10,635 bases of DNA from contig JAZOVZ010000076.1 of NCBI GenBank assembly GCA_045658965.1, positions 1-10,635 on the forward strand, given 5' to 3'. The position numbers were made by a program, and so were the translations under genes. This document shows positions 1 through 7,945 of the stretch, piece after piece. This DNA comes from SVQP01 sp045658965. GTDB taxonomy: Bacteria; Bacillota; Clostridia; Oscillospirales; CAG-272. The notes beneath the pieces were generated by a model. That model made no database searches and was not told where the DNA came from. It saw nothing but the letters and a program-made list of their open reading frames with translations. The number at the start of each line of letters is the position of its first letter. The first letter of the stretch is position 1.

Positions 1-1
1 G

Positions 2-745
2 TCGATATCAAACCTTTTAGGAACAAGAGTGGTCCGAAATGAAACAATCAATGATGATGAATATCAGTATATTCGTCCGTATAAAAAGGAAATCACTCCG
101 TTTACCGCAGAGGTATCGGCAGCTGTATTTGCAAGTGCAGAAAACAATCCTTTAGCTTATGTAATAAAAAAGTTTTACCCGAATTCCAACTTATATCCTG
201 ATCAAATTCAAAAACTTCATTTGCTTGTAGAAGAACTTGCTACATTAAAAGAGGCAAAACAAATTATCGAAAATTATAAAAAAGACTATCAACAATATAT
301 AGGTGATGTTCCAAGTTATATTATGGAAGAGGACGAGGCTGGTTTTTACTCCAGATTAGGATTCGCCAATATTGATGAGGATGTACTAACTGTTGAATAC
401 GTATTTTCTTACACTTCCAGTGGAGGAATGGCTAAAAGGACATTTACTATTCCTATGACAGAAGAAACTATTATTGCATTGATTAAAGCACTAGAAGAAA
501 AACTTACCGTGAGTGCATTCACAAAAGAGCAAAGAGCTATGATGACAAGCAAACTGCGCGAATTTATTAAAAATAGAGATAATTTTGCGTGTTGTAATTG
601 CGGAAACTCCATTTTAAAAGAGCCAAATCTTTTGCTGGAAATCGATCATATTATTCCTGTTTCTAAAGGCGGATACACAACGGAAAGCAATCTCCAAACA
701 TTGTGTTGGAAATGTAATCGCGCCAAGAGCAACAAATTAACCTAG
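2..745 (+). CDS. HNH endonuclease, 5' end outside window (partial)
   Basis: This is the C-terminal part of a protein ending in an HNH nuclease domain, a metal-dependent DNA-cutting fold found in restriction, phage and mobile-element enzymes. The final 60 or so residues carry a CxNC pair, then EIDHIIPVSKGG (the core His with a following conserved stretch), an Asn in TESNLQTLC, and CWKC followed by NRAKSNK. The two Cys pairs should bind a structural zinc. The frame is open from base 2 with no stop, so the gene probably starts before the window. A GTG at 29 with AGGA six bases upstream is an alternative start giving 238 residues. The part before the HNH domain is charged and partly helical, with no motif I recognise. 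The gene is far more AT-rich than its neighbours: bases 241-300 have 12 G+C of 60, against 42 of 60 at 1021-1080. This suggests acquisition by transfer. The HNH assignment is firm; the biological role (defence, phage or other) is unknown. Confidence 0.8.
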   Translation, partial: SISNLLGTRVVRNETINDDEYQYIRPYKKEITPFTAEVSAAVFASAENNPLAYVIKKFYPNSNLYPDQIQKLHLLVEELATLKEAKQIIENYKKDYQQYIGDVPSYIMEEDEAGFYSRLGFANIDEDVLTVEYVFSYTSSGGMAKRTFTIPMTEETIIALIKALEEKLTVSAFTKEQRAMMTSKLREFIKNRDNFACCNCGNSILKEPNLLLEIDHIIPVSKGGYTTESNLQTLCWKCNRAKSNKLT

Positions 746-773
746 TTAAGTGATTCTTAATACAACATAAAAT
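746..773 (+). promoter_or_regulatory. Weak candidate promoter for the ABC exporter operon
   Basis: TTAAGT (746-751), a 16-base gap and TAAAAT (768-773) lie just after the HNH stop codon and just before the exporter genes. The -35 match is poor and the leader would be only about 15 bases, so this is tentative. I saw no terminator between the HNH gene and the exporter genes, so read-through from upstream is also possible. Confidence 0.25.
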
Positions 774-794
774 AATATGCAATCGAGGACAGAC

Positions 795-2522
795 ATGAAA
801 CTTATCCTGCATTATTTGCGAAAATACAAAAAGGAATGCGTCATTGCGCCCTTGTTCAAGCTACTGGAGGCATGCTTTGACCTTTGCGTGCCGCTGGTGG
901 TTGCCGCCATTGTGGACGTGGGCATTGAGTCGGGCGATACGTCTTACGTGTGGCGCATGTTCGGGCTTTTGGTGCTGCTTGCAGCGGTGGGGCTTTCCTG
1001 CACGCTGGTCGCGCAATACTTTGCCGCACGCGCGGCTGTGGGCAGCGCCGCAAAGCTGCGCCACGATCTGTTTGCGCACCTGCAGACCTTCTCGCACGAG
1101 CAAACCGACAAAATGGGCACCGCTGCCATGATCAACCGCATGACCAGCGATACAAATCAGATTCAATCGGGCATCAACCTTGCGCTGCGCCTGCTGCTCC
1201 GCTCCCCTATCATCGTGTTCGGTGCCATGATCATGGCGTTTGCCGTCAAGCCTAGCCTTGCGTGGATCTTTGCCCTCATCATTCCCCTGCTCTCGGTGGT
1301 AGTGTTCACCATTATCCTTGCAGGCATTCCCATGTACAAAAAGGTACAAGCCAAGCTGGATGCCGTGACCGGCAAAACGCGCGAAACATTGCGCGGCGTG
1401 CGCGTGGTGCGTGCGTTCTCCATGCAGCAGCGTGAGATCGAGGAATTCAGCGAGATCAACCGCGCACAGACCGCCCTGCAAAACTTCACGGGACGCGTCA
1501 CCGCGTTGATGAACCCCCTGACCTTTATTTTGGTCAACGGCGGCATCGTGGCACTTGTATGGTTTGGCGCAAAGCAATTCGGGCTGCCCGAGGGAGTGAC
1601 GCGCGGTGAGCTGATCGCGCTGGTCAGTTATATGTCGCAGATCTTGGTCGAGCTGGTCAAGCTTGCCAATACCATTATCTCCATCACAAAGGCGGTTGCT
1701 TGCGGCTCGCGCATTCAAGCTGTGTTGGATGTGGATGCAGGCATGCCCCGCGGTGAATCTGCGCCCGATACAAACGACGGCAGCAGCGTCAGATTTGAAA
1801 ACGTGACGCTGACATACAGCGGTGCAGGTGCACCCTCACTGCAAAGCGTCAGCTTTACTGCCCACCCCGGCATGACCGTAGGCATTATCGGCGGTACGGG
1901 CTCGGGCAAATCCTCCTTGGTCAACCTCATCCCCCGCTTTTATGACGCGACCGAGGGGCACGTGTTCGTAAACGGCAAGGACGTCAAGTCCTACGATCCC
2001 ATCGCTTTGCGTGATACTGTCGTGACCGTACCGCAAAAGGCAGTGCTTGTCAGCGGCACGGTGCGCTCCAACTTGCTTTGGGGCAACGAGAGTGCCACCG
2101 ACGAGCAGCTGTGGGCGGCACTTGAAGCCGCACAGGCAAAGGAATTTGTGGAGCAAAAGCCTGAGGGCTTGGACGCTCCCGTGACGCAAAACGGCTCGAA
2201 TTTCTCGGGCGGTCAGCGTCAAAGACTGACCATTGCACGCGCTCTGGTCGCCACCTCTCCCGTGCTGATCTTGGACGACAGCGCAAGTGCCCTGGACTTC
2301 GCCACCGACGCAGCATTGCGCCGTGCGCTCAAATCGCTGCCGCATAAGCCCACCACCTTTATCGTTTCCCAGCGCACCGCATCCATTGCGCATGCCGATC
2401 TGATACTGGTGCTGGAGGACGGCGTCTTGGTCGGACAAGGCACACACGATTCTCTGCTTGATTCCTGCGCGGTCTACCGCGAGATCTATGATTCTCAGTT
2501 CAAAGGAGGACAGGGCGCATGA
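795..2522 (+). CDS. ABC exporter half-transporter with degenerate ATP site (subunit 1)
   Basis: This is a 575-residue half-transporter of the multidrug/lipid/peptide ABC exporter type: an N-terminal membrane domain of about six helices (residues 1-320) fused to a nucleotide-binding domain. The start at 795 is chosen because GAGGA lies five bases before it; an in-frame ATG at 777 has no ribosome binding site. Walker A GGTGSGKSS contains K372, the Q-loop Gln is Q414 and the signature SGGQ (471-474) is intact. The residue after the Walker B Asp is D495 instead of the catalytic Glu, and the switch-loop His is Q526 (VSQRT). These two changes match the known degenerate-site subunit of heterodimeric exporters such as TM287/288. 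The next gene starts inside this gene's stop codon (ATGA), so the two should be made together and pair. The substrate cannot be told from sequence; drug, lipid or peptide export are all possible. Confidence 0.93.
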   Translation: MKLILHYLRKYKKECVIAPLFKLLEACFDLCVPLVVAAIVDVGIESGDTSYVWRMFGLLVLLAAVGLSCTLVAQYFAARAAVGSAAKLRHDLFAHLQTFSHEQTDKMGTAAMINRMTSDTNQIQSGINLALRLLLRSPIIVFGAMIMAFAVKPSLAWIFALIIPLLSVVVFTIILAGIPMYKKVQAKLDAVTGKTRETLRGVRVVRAFSMQQREIEEFSEINRAQTALQNFTGRVTALMNPLTFILVNGGIVALVWFGAKQFGLPEGVTRGELIALVSYMSQILVELVKLANTIISITKAVACGSRIQAVLDVDAGMPRGESAPDTNDGSSVRFENVTLTYSGAGAPSLQSVSFTAHPGMTVGIIGGTGSGKSSLVNLIPRFYDATEGHVFVNGKDVKSYDPIALRDTVVTVPQKAVLVSGTVRSNLLWGNESATDEQLWAALEAAQAKEFVEQKPEGLDAPVTQNGSNFSGGQRQRLTIARALVATSPVLILDDSASALDFATDAALRRALKSLPHKPTTFIVSQRTASIAHADLILVLEDGVLVGQGTHDSLLDSCAVYREIYDSQFKGGQGA

Positions 2523-4324
2523 AAACCAAAACCATCCTCCGCGTACTCAAATACTTAAAGCATTACCGCTTGCTTTTAGCCATTTCCCTGCTCTTTGCTG
2601 CCGTTTCGGTGGTGCTGACCCTGTGTATTCCCGTGCTGACGGGTGACGCCATCGACCTGCTCGCAGGCGACCAAACCTTTGCCGAAAGGGGCGTATTCGG
2701 CTTGCTTTGCAAGCTCGCGCAGCCCTTGGGCTTGTCCCCCGAGCAGCTGAACACCATTCCCGCCATTCTCGTGCTCATCTGCATGGCGGTCGGCATCACC
2801 GCGCTGCTGCAATGGCTGATGAACGTGTGCAACAACCGCATTGCATTCGGCATTGTGCGCAGACTGCGCCAGGACGCTTTTGAGCGCGTGCAGACGCTGC
2901 CGCTTTCTTACCTGGACGCAAAGCCCGTGGGCGACGTGGTCAGCCGCGTGATTTCCGATGCGGATGCCGTGACCGACGGCTTGCTGCTGGGATTTTCCCA
3001 GTTCTTTACCGGTATTCTGACCATTGTGGGCACCCTCTTGATCATGTTCACGGTGCACCCCGGCATTGCGCTTGTCGTTGTGCTGGTCACGCCGCTTTCC
3101 TTGTTCGTGGCGGCATTTATCACAAAAAAGACCCACAACTATTTCAAAAACCAATCGAGGACGCGTGCCGAGCAAACCGCGCTGGTGGACGAAATGCTGG
3201 GTAACCACAAGCTTGTCACCGCCTTTAACCGCGGCGACGAGGCACTTGCCGACTTTGATGCGGTCAACGCGCGCCTTGCAGCCATCTCGCAAAAGGCGAC
3301 CTTCTTCTCTTCCCTGACCAACCCCTCCACCCGCTTTGTCAACAACCTTGTGTACGCGGGCGTGGTGCTGGTGGGTGCTTTGATGGCGGTCGCTACGGGC
3401 GGAGCTGCGCTCAGCGTCGGTCAGCTTTCCTGCTTCCTTTCCTACGCAAATCAGTACACCAAGCCCTTTAACGAGATCTCGGGCGTGATCACCGAGCTGC
3501 AAAACGCGCTGACCTGCGCAGGCAGAATTTTCGAGCTGATCGATGCCAAACCCGAAACGCCCGATGCCCCCGACGCGCACGTGCTCACGGACGCACGCGG
3601 CGAGGTGGCGTTTGATGACGTCAGCTTCTCCTATACCCCCGACCGCCCCTTGATAGAGGACCTTTCCCTTGAAATTAAGGAAGGACAGCGCGTTGCCATC
3701 GTCGGACCTACCGGCTGCGGTAAGACCACGCTGATCAACCTGCTCATGCGCTTCTACGACGTGACCGAAGGTGACATCAAGGTGGATGGCACGCCCACGC
3801 GTCACATCACGCGCAACAGCCTGCGACAGAACATCGGTATGGTGCTGCAGGATACACACCTCAAGCACGATACCGTGCGCGCCAATATCGCGCTCGGTCA
3901 TCCCGAAGCGACCGACGAGCAGATCATTGCAGCCGCCAAGGCATGCCATGCGCACTCCTTCATCCGCCGCTTGCCGAACGGCTACGATACCGTCATCGGC
4001 AGTGACAACGACACGCTCTCGCAGGGTCAGCGACAGCTACTCTGCATCGCGCGCGTCATGCTGTGCCTGCCGCCTATGCTGATCTTGGATGAGGCAACCT
4101 CGTCGATCGACACGCGTACCGAGCAAAAGATCCAGAGCGCATTTGCCGAAATGATGCAGGGCCGCACCTCGTTTATCGTGGCGCATCGCCTTTCCACCAT
4201 CAAGCAATGCGACCTGATCTTGGTCATGAATAACGGCAACATTGTCGAACGCGGCACGCACGATTCGCTGCTTGCCGAGAACGGGCTGTACGCGAAGTTG
4301 TATTATAGCCAGTTTGAAGAATAA
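2519..4324 (+). CDS. ABC exporter half-transporter with catalytic ATP site (subunit 2)
   Basis: This 601-residue protein is the partner half-transporter, with membrane helices in residues 1-330 and an ATPase domain after about residue 355. Walker A GPTGCGKTT contains K402. Walker B ends LILDEATSSID with D524 and catalytic E525, and the switch His H556 lies in VAHRLSTI, so this subunit's own catalytic residues are complete. Its signature motif is LSQGQ (500-504) rather than LSGGQ. The altered signature would face the altered Walker B of subunit 1, while its good Walker B faces the intact SGGQ of subunit 1, giving exactly one working site per dimer. AGGAGGA (2504-2510) lies eight bases before the ATG, and the start overlaps the upstream stop by four bases, implying translational coupling. 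It acts in the cytoplasmic membrane, most likely as an exporter (family knowledge). The substrate is unknown. Confidence 0.93.
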   Translation: MKTKTILRVLKYLKHYRLLLAISLLFAAVSVVLTLCIPVLTGDAIDLLAGDQTFAERGVFGLLCKLAQPLGLSPEQLNTIPAILVLICMAVGITALLQWLMNVCNNRIAFGIVRRLRQDAFERVQTLPLSYLDAKPVGDVVSRVISDADAVTDGLLLGFSQFFTGILTIVGTLLIMFTVHPGIALVVVLVTPLSLFVAAFITKKTHNYFKNQSRTRAEQTALVDEMLGNHKLVTAFNRGDEALADFDAVNARLAAISQKATFFSSLTNPSTRFVNNLVYAGVVLVGALMAVATGGAALSVGQLSCFLSYANQYTKPFNEISGVITELQNALTCAGRIFELIDAKPETPDAPDAHVLTDARGEVAFDDVSFSYTPDRPLIEDLSLEIKEGQRVAIVGPTGCGKTTLINLLMRFYDVTEGDIKVDGTPTRHITRNSLRQNIGMVLQDTHLKHDTVRANIALGHPEATDEQIIAAAKACHAHSFIRRLPNGYDTVIGSDNDTLSQGQRQLLCIARVMLCLPPMLILDEATSSIDTRTEQKIQSAFAEMMQGRTSFIVAHRLSTIKQCDLILVMNNGNIVERGTHDSLLAENGLYAKLYYSQFEE

Positions 4325-4358
4325 AAAAATTCCGACGGTCATCCGTCGGAATTTTTTT
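4323..4358. terminator. Bidirectional intrinsic terminator between convergent genes
   Basis: A perfect 16-bp stem (4323-4338 with 4343-4358) encloses the loop TCAT. Its core is TTCCGACGG/CCGTCGGAA, and it is flanked by a run of A on the left and T on the right, so it gives hairpin plus U-tract on both strands. It overlaps the stop codons of both the exporter gene (+) and the shikimate kinase-like gene (-). Confidence 0.92.
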
Positions 4359-4848
4359 ATTGGCTTATCTCGCTCGCAATCCTCTCGATTGCCCGTGTCA
4401 TACCGCCCTCGCCCGAAACCGTAACGTGAGCGTATGTTTCGTAAAGTGCCGCGCGCTCGTTGTAAAGGTCGCGCAAGGTATACCCAGCGGGCATAACCAC
4501 ACCGCGGTGGGCATAGTCGCCAAGGCGTGCCTCCATTTCCTCGTAGGAGATATGAATATATACGATCTTGCCGATCGCGGCAAAATGGTTCATGGCAGAC
4601 TCGCTGTACACCGCGCTGCCACCCGTGGCGATCACGGCATTTTGCTCGGTGATTGCGCAGTTGACCTCGGATTCCAGCGTTAAAAAGCCGTCGTTGCCGT
4701 GCGCGGCGATCAGCTCATGCAAAAGCTTGCCGTGCTTTTTTTGAATCAGCAGGTCGGAATCGATGAATTCCATGCCGAGTTTTTTTGCAAGCAATACCCC
4801 CAGCGTGCTTTTGCCGCACGAGGGCATGCCGATTAAAATGATGGACAT
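4357..4848 (-). CDS. aroK: Shikimate kinase-like P-loop kinase
   Basis: This 163-residue protein resembles shikimate kinase, which phosphorylates shikimate with ATP in the chorismate pathway of aromatic amino acid synthesis (cytoplasm). P-loop GMPSCGKST (7-15, K13), the Mg-binding DSD (30-32), LESEV, TGGSAV (75-80) and ERAALYETYA (131-140) align with the family in order and spacing. The start at 4848 has AGGAG eight bases upstream; the open frame continues to 4965 but that extension reads into repeat DNA. Two positions deviate. The Arg of the FRxxE substrate motif (R58 in E. coli AroK) is L56 here (FLTLE), and GGG is GGS. The lid region is the longer HRGVVMPAGYTLRDL form seen in some Clostridia. 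The missing Arg leaves some doubt about the substrate. It could belong to a shikimate kinase-like family with another small substrate. It overlaps the bidirectional terminator at its 3' end. Confidence 0.78.
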   Translation of the reverse strand: MSIILIGMPSCGKSTLGVLLAKKLGMEFIDSDLLIQKKHGKLLHELIAAHGNDGFLTLESEVNCAITEQNAVIATGGSAVYSESAMNHFAAIGKIVYIHISYEEMEARLGDYAHRGVVMPAGYTLRDLYNERAALYETYAHVTVSGEGGMTRAIERIASEISQ

Positions 4849-4960
4849 AATATGTACTCCTGACAAAGGGTTGATAAAATTGTTATGGATGGCAAAACGA
4901 TACGGATGTGCGTTACAGAGGCGTCCCCCGGGGTAGCGAAGCGGCATGAGCGTAATGAAT

Positions 4961-4979
4961 GACATGCCGGTGGCATGTC
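4961..4979. repeat. Perfect short inverted repeat (hairpin)
   Basis: GACATGCC, then GGT, then GGCATGTC: eight paired bases with a three-base loop and no T tract. It sits about 110 bases upstream of the shikimate kinase-like start and would be in its leader if transcription comes from further upstream. Confidence 0.7.
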
Positions 4980-5072
4980 AGAACGCGAGTGTGACCGAGC
5001 CGCAGCGAGAAGCTGGCGCCGTAGGCGACTGAAGGGGAGCGCGAGAGTTGGGGTTTGAATTGTTATCCCCGA

Positions 5073-5181
5073 ACGGACAACCGTGCCGTTTAGCCCGCAA
5101 CTCCCCCTCACCCGACTGCGTCGGGAGCTACCCCTCGGGGGTAGCCTTTGCAGCGCGCGTTCATAGCGTTTTGTTGTCCGT
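5073..5181. repeat. Small element bounded by 9-bp inverted repeats
   Basis: ACGGACAAC (5073-5081) and its exact reverse complement GTTGTCCGT (5173-5181) enclose 91 bases. Inside are two hairpins: CCCGAC-TGC-GTCGGG (5111-5125) and GCTACCCC-TCG-GGGGTAGC (5127-5145). They follow AACTCCCCCTCA, a layout like the palindromic intergenic repeats common in gut Clostridia. It is too short to code for anything; its mobility is inferred only. Confidence 0.55.
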
Positions 5182-5242
5182 GGAGGGTATATATCGAGTA
5201 TGATATCCCTAAATTGATGTCATGATCCTCGCGAGGGAGGCT

Positions 5243-7486
5243 TTACAACCAAGCCGGTGGCTCGTCGGGAATGGGCGGGAATTCATTCGCGGGGTCAGCC
5301 CACGTGCCGCCGCCACCGGAAACATCGTTACGCGCGGGGCGCGGCGTATCGGCAAAGACAAAGGTGGTCTTACCCTCGCTCATTTTGAGCTTTGCGGAAA
5401 ATACCTTGCCCGATTTTTGCGAAACAAAGCCGTCAAGCACGTCGGTCTCGCCCGTCTCGATCAGCTGCTTTGCAAGCGTGACGGAGATGGTCTTGCCGCA
5501 GATGTAGGTCTTGATCTGGAACGGACAGCCCTCTTTGTACCCGCCGCAAACGTAGCCGTATTTGCCGCGGAAGATCTCCTTGCCGCACATGGGGCACTCT
5601 GCGATATGGTCACCGAACATGCCGATATCGTTCTCGCCCCCCTGCCCTTGGTGCTGGGCGCGGAAGATCTCACCGATCTCACGCTGGGCAAGCGCGACCG
5701 CATCCTGCGTCGTCGCCTGTCCGCGGAACACCTGCTTGAGCGCCTTGCCCATTTCGCAGGTCTTATACTTATCCATGCCAATGCCCATGCGATCCAGCGA
5801 CTCTACCAGGTAAATGCCGCCGGGCAGGATGGTGTACACGTCCTTTTTGAGCTGGATATAGCCCGAATTGCGCGCGTTATCGATAATGCCCGTGCGCGTT
5901 GCCTCGGTGCCAAGCTCCACGCCCTCCAGCATCGCCTTATATTCGGCTAAATCGTTTGCACCCACGCTGTCCGCCATCTGCGCAGCTTGTTCATCGTCAG
6001 CCGCCTTTTCCTCGCGGAAGGGATTTTTGAGATAGTTCAAGAGCGTTTCGGTGGTATAGTGCTTGGGCGGTGTGGTCTCCTTTTCGGTGGGCTTGAAGAT
6101 GTGGTTGACCTTGTCGCCCTTTTCAAGGCGCGGCAACACCTTATCCTTCATGCCGCCGTCGTCAAACTTCATCCAACCCGGTTCGAGAATGACCGTACCC
6201 TTGAGCGAAAACTCCTCAAAGTCGCCCACCTTGACCGTGATCTCGGTGCGCTCTGCAAGGCAATCCTTGGCGCAGAATACCGCCACGAAACGGCGGAACA
6301 CGGTAGAATACACCTGATTTTCCGCCTCGCTCAGCCTACCCTTTTCGGGGATCTTATAGGTCGGCGTGATTGCCGAGTGCGACTCGATCTTGGAGTCGTC
6401 AAATATCTTTTTGCTGTCCTTGAAGGTGACGGGATAGCCGATCTTGGCAATACCGCCAAGGATCTTTTTGACCTTGTCCTTCTCGGCAGTCGCCATGTAC
6501 TCCGAGTTGGTACGGGGATACGTCAGATACCCCTGCTCATAAAGACGCTGCACGATCTCAAGGCTATCCTTCATGGGCATTTTATATTTCTTTGCAAGCG
6601 TACTCTGCAGCTTGGAAAGCGAATACAGCTTGCCGGGCATGATGGTGTCCTTTTTGCGCTTGACGCTTGTGACGGTCGCGTCGGCTGCGTTGTATGCCGC
6701 GCAAAGCTGCTCTGCTTTGTAGTATTCCTCGGGCTTGAACTTGGTCTTGCCCACAAGCTCGACCACCTCACCGTTGGTCTTTTCCTTGCTGGCAATGACG
6801 CAATATTTTCCCGGTACAAAGTTCTTGATCGCCATATCGCGCTCGTAAATGGCGCGCACGATGGGCACGATGACGCGTCCGACACGCATAAGCGAACCGC
6901 ATTTGAGCGTGGCGTAGCGGGTCAGATTGACGCCGTACAGCCAGTCGATATAGGTACGGGCAAAGCCCTCGCCCGCAAGGTTATCGTAATTTGCCGCGTC
7001 ACCGAGGTCGGCAAGGGCGGCAATGACGGTTTCGGGGGTCTGGTCGGGCAGCCACAGTCTCTTTTGCGCCTTGCTCTCGCTCATGGCATGCTGAATGCAC
7101 AAACGGATGATGATCTCCCCTTCGCGGTCTGCGTCTCCCGCGTTGACCACGGTATCCACGTCGGGGCGGTTGCACAGCGCGCGGATGGTCTCAAATTGCT
7201 TGACTACACCGCTGTCGATCTGCTTATCCGAGCCCTTGCGCAGCTCAAAATGGAACTGCCCGGGAAAGCACGGCAGATTGTCCATGCTCCAGCGTCCGTC
7301 GGGAGAGGGATTATAATATTCCACGTCGGCAAGAGAAAACAAATGACCGAACGCCCAGGAGACGAGATAGCCGTTGCCCTCCAGATACCCGTCACGGCGC
7401 GCCATGCGTGCGTTACCGGGAATCTGCTCAATGGCAGCGGCAATATTTCTGCCAAGGCTTGGCTTTTCGGCAAGAATTAAGATCAT
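5243..7486 (-). CDS. topB: Type IA DNA topoisomerase (topoisomerase III type)
   Basis: This 747-residue enzyme should cut one DNA strand and pass another through, relaxing negative supercoils or separating linked DNA and recombination intermediates. The Toprim domain shows E7 (AEKPS) and DADREGE with D118, D120 and E122, which bind Mg. The catalytic Tyr is Y323 in LTYPRTNS. A C-terminal four-Cys zinc module (C631, C634, C647, C654) is followed by a second repeat-like segment and a Gly/Pro-rich tail. Length is near that of topoisomerase III proteins. Oddly, the segment that in most family members reads like SxGRVQTPTL is MRVGRVIVPIV here (200-210), so it is a divergent branch, perhaps like the topoisomerases of integrative elements (inference). 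GAGGAG eight bases before the ATG at 7486 supports the start. It lies 15 bases after tadA in the same direction, so it should be co-transcribed. A long open frame on the opposite strand is a coding shadow. Confidence 0.9.
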   Translation of the reverse strand: MILILAEKPSLGRNIAAAIEQIPGNARMARRDGYLEGNGYLVSWAFGHLFSLADVEYYNPSPDGRWSMDNLPCFPGQFHFELRKGSDKQIDSGVVKQFETIRALCNRPDVDTVVNAGDADREGEIIIRLCIQHAMSESKAQKRLWLPDQTPETVIAALADLGDAANYDNLAGEGFARTYIDWLYGVNLTRYATLKCGSLMRVGRVIVPIVRAIYERDMAIKNFVPGKYCVIASKEKTNGEVVELVGKTKFKPEEYYKAEQLCAAYNAADATVTSVKRKKDTIMPGKLYSLSKLQSTLAKKYKMPMKDSLEIVQRLYEQGYLTYPRTNSEYMATAEKDKVKKILGGIAKIGYPVTFKDSKKIFDDSKIESHSAITPTYKIPEKGRLSEAENQVYSTVFRRFVAVFCAKDCLAERTEITVKVGDFEEFSLKGTVILEPGWMKFDDGGMKDKVLPRLEKGDKVNHIFKPTEKETTPPKHYTTETLLNYLKNPFREEKAADDEQAAQMADSVGANDLAEYKAMLEGVELGTEATRTGIIDNARNSGYIQLKKDVYTILPGGIYLVESLDRMGIGMDKYKTCEMGKALKQVFRGQATTQDAVALAQREIGEIFRAQHQGQGGENDIGMFGDHIAECPMCGKEIFRGKYGYVCGGYKEGCPFQIKTYICGKTISVTLAKQLIETGETDVLDGFVSQKSGKVFSAKLKMSEGKTTFVFADTPRPARNDVSGGGGTWADPANEFPPIPDEPPAWL

Positions 7487-7501
7487 GCTGTTCTCTCCTC
7501 G

Positions 7502-7945
7502 TTAACGTTTTTGCTTAAAAAATGCGGTCAATATTTCGCTGCATTCGCGCTCCATCACGCCGCCCTCGAATACGGGCATATAATAAAGCGGGTATTTCTG
7601 TATGCGCATCATGCTGCCGCACGCGCCGCCGCGCGCATCGTACGCGCCGAATACCACGCGGTCTACTCTCGCAGCCGCCAATGCCCCTGCGCACATGGGG
7701 CAGGGCTCAAGCGTAACGTACACGGTGCAGCCCGTCAGGCGGTTTGTACCCAAAGCGGCACACGCACGGCGAATGGCAAGCACCTCTGCGTGCGCGGTGG
7801 CATCGGGCAATATCTCGCGCTCGTTGTGCGCTCTGGCAATGACCTCTCCGTCCTTGACCACCAACGCGCCAACCGGCACTTCACCCAAAGATGCGCCCTG
7901 CTCTGCAAGGGCGATCGCTTGTTTCATCAAATCTACATCATTCAT
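7502..7945 (-). CDS. tadA: tRNA-specific adenosine deaminase
   Basis: This 147-residue zinc enzyme should deaminate adenosine to inosine at wobble position 34 of tRNA-Arg(ACG), which lets one tRNA read several Arg codons. The zinc and catalytic residues are visible: HAE (H52, E54), with E54 as the proton shuttle, and PCPMC (C82, C85). The GGACGS segment near residue 96 is typical of TadA and separates it from other cytidine deaminase-fold enzymes. The start at 7945 is chosen because it begins in frame at MNDVDLM, overlaps the stop of the preceding gene by four bases (ATGA) and gives the usual family length. A longer frame to 8038 would run through the preceding gene. GGAG lies about 11 bases upstream, a little far, so coupling with the upstream gene probably helps initiation. 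It is a housekeeping gene and is normally essential. Confidence 0.95.
   Translation of the reverse strand: MNDVDLMKQAIALAEQGASLGEVPVGALVVKDGEVIARAHNEREILPDATAHAEVLAIRRACAALGTNRLTGCTVYVTLEPCPMCAGALAAARVDRVVFGAYDARGGACGSMMRIQKYPLYYMPVFEGGVMERECSEILTAFFKQKR

Larger units (their letters stand above)
4849..5242. other. Non-coding region of hairpins and inverted repeats
   Basis: No convincing gene or strong promoter is seen in these 394 bases. The content is a chain of short inverted repeats. A perfect hairpin with 8-bp arms lies at 4961-4979. Pieces such as CAGTCGCCTACGGCG read on the minus strand near 5018-5032. GCTACCCC/GGGGTAGC, CCCGAC/GTCGGG and ACGGACAAC/GTTGTCCGT lie on the right. The left half (minus) and right half (plus) each carry an AACTC...CTCCCC...TCA block, so they look like two diverged repeat units placed head to head. 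From about 5185 an AT-rich piece with GGGTATAT/ATATCCC symmetry leads to the topoisomerase gene's stop codon. No hairpin with a U-tract was found to end the topoisomerase transcript. Confidence 0.6.

Noticed and set aside
777..794. Six-codon longer start for exporter subunit 1
   Set aside because: No ribosome binding site lies before 777, whereas GAGGA precedes 795 at good spacing.
2576..3955. Long minus-strand open frame of 459 codons opposite exporter subunit 2
   Set aside because: The product is His/Gln/Arg-rich with no recognisable domain, and the opposite strand codes for a clear ABC transporter. The frame at 861-1718 was rejected for the same reason.
4849..4965. 39-residue N-terminal extension of the shikimate kinase-like protein
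   Set aside because: The P-loop should lie near the N-terminus in this family, the ATG at 4848 has AGGAG at ideal distance, and the extension reads repeat DNA.
4920..5181. CRISPR array
   Set aside because: The repeats are inverted and diverged, not direct, with no even spacers and no cas genes nearby.
5987..7480. Long plus-strand open frame of 497 codons opposite the topoisomerase gene
   Set aside because: It lies wholly within a gene with intact catalytic motifs on the other strand. It lacks a clear ribosome binding site, and its His/Arg/Leu-rich product looks like antisense coding of GC-rich DNA.
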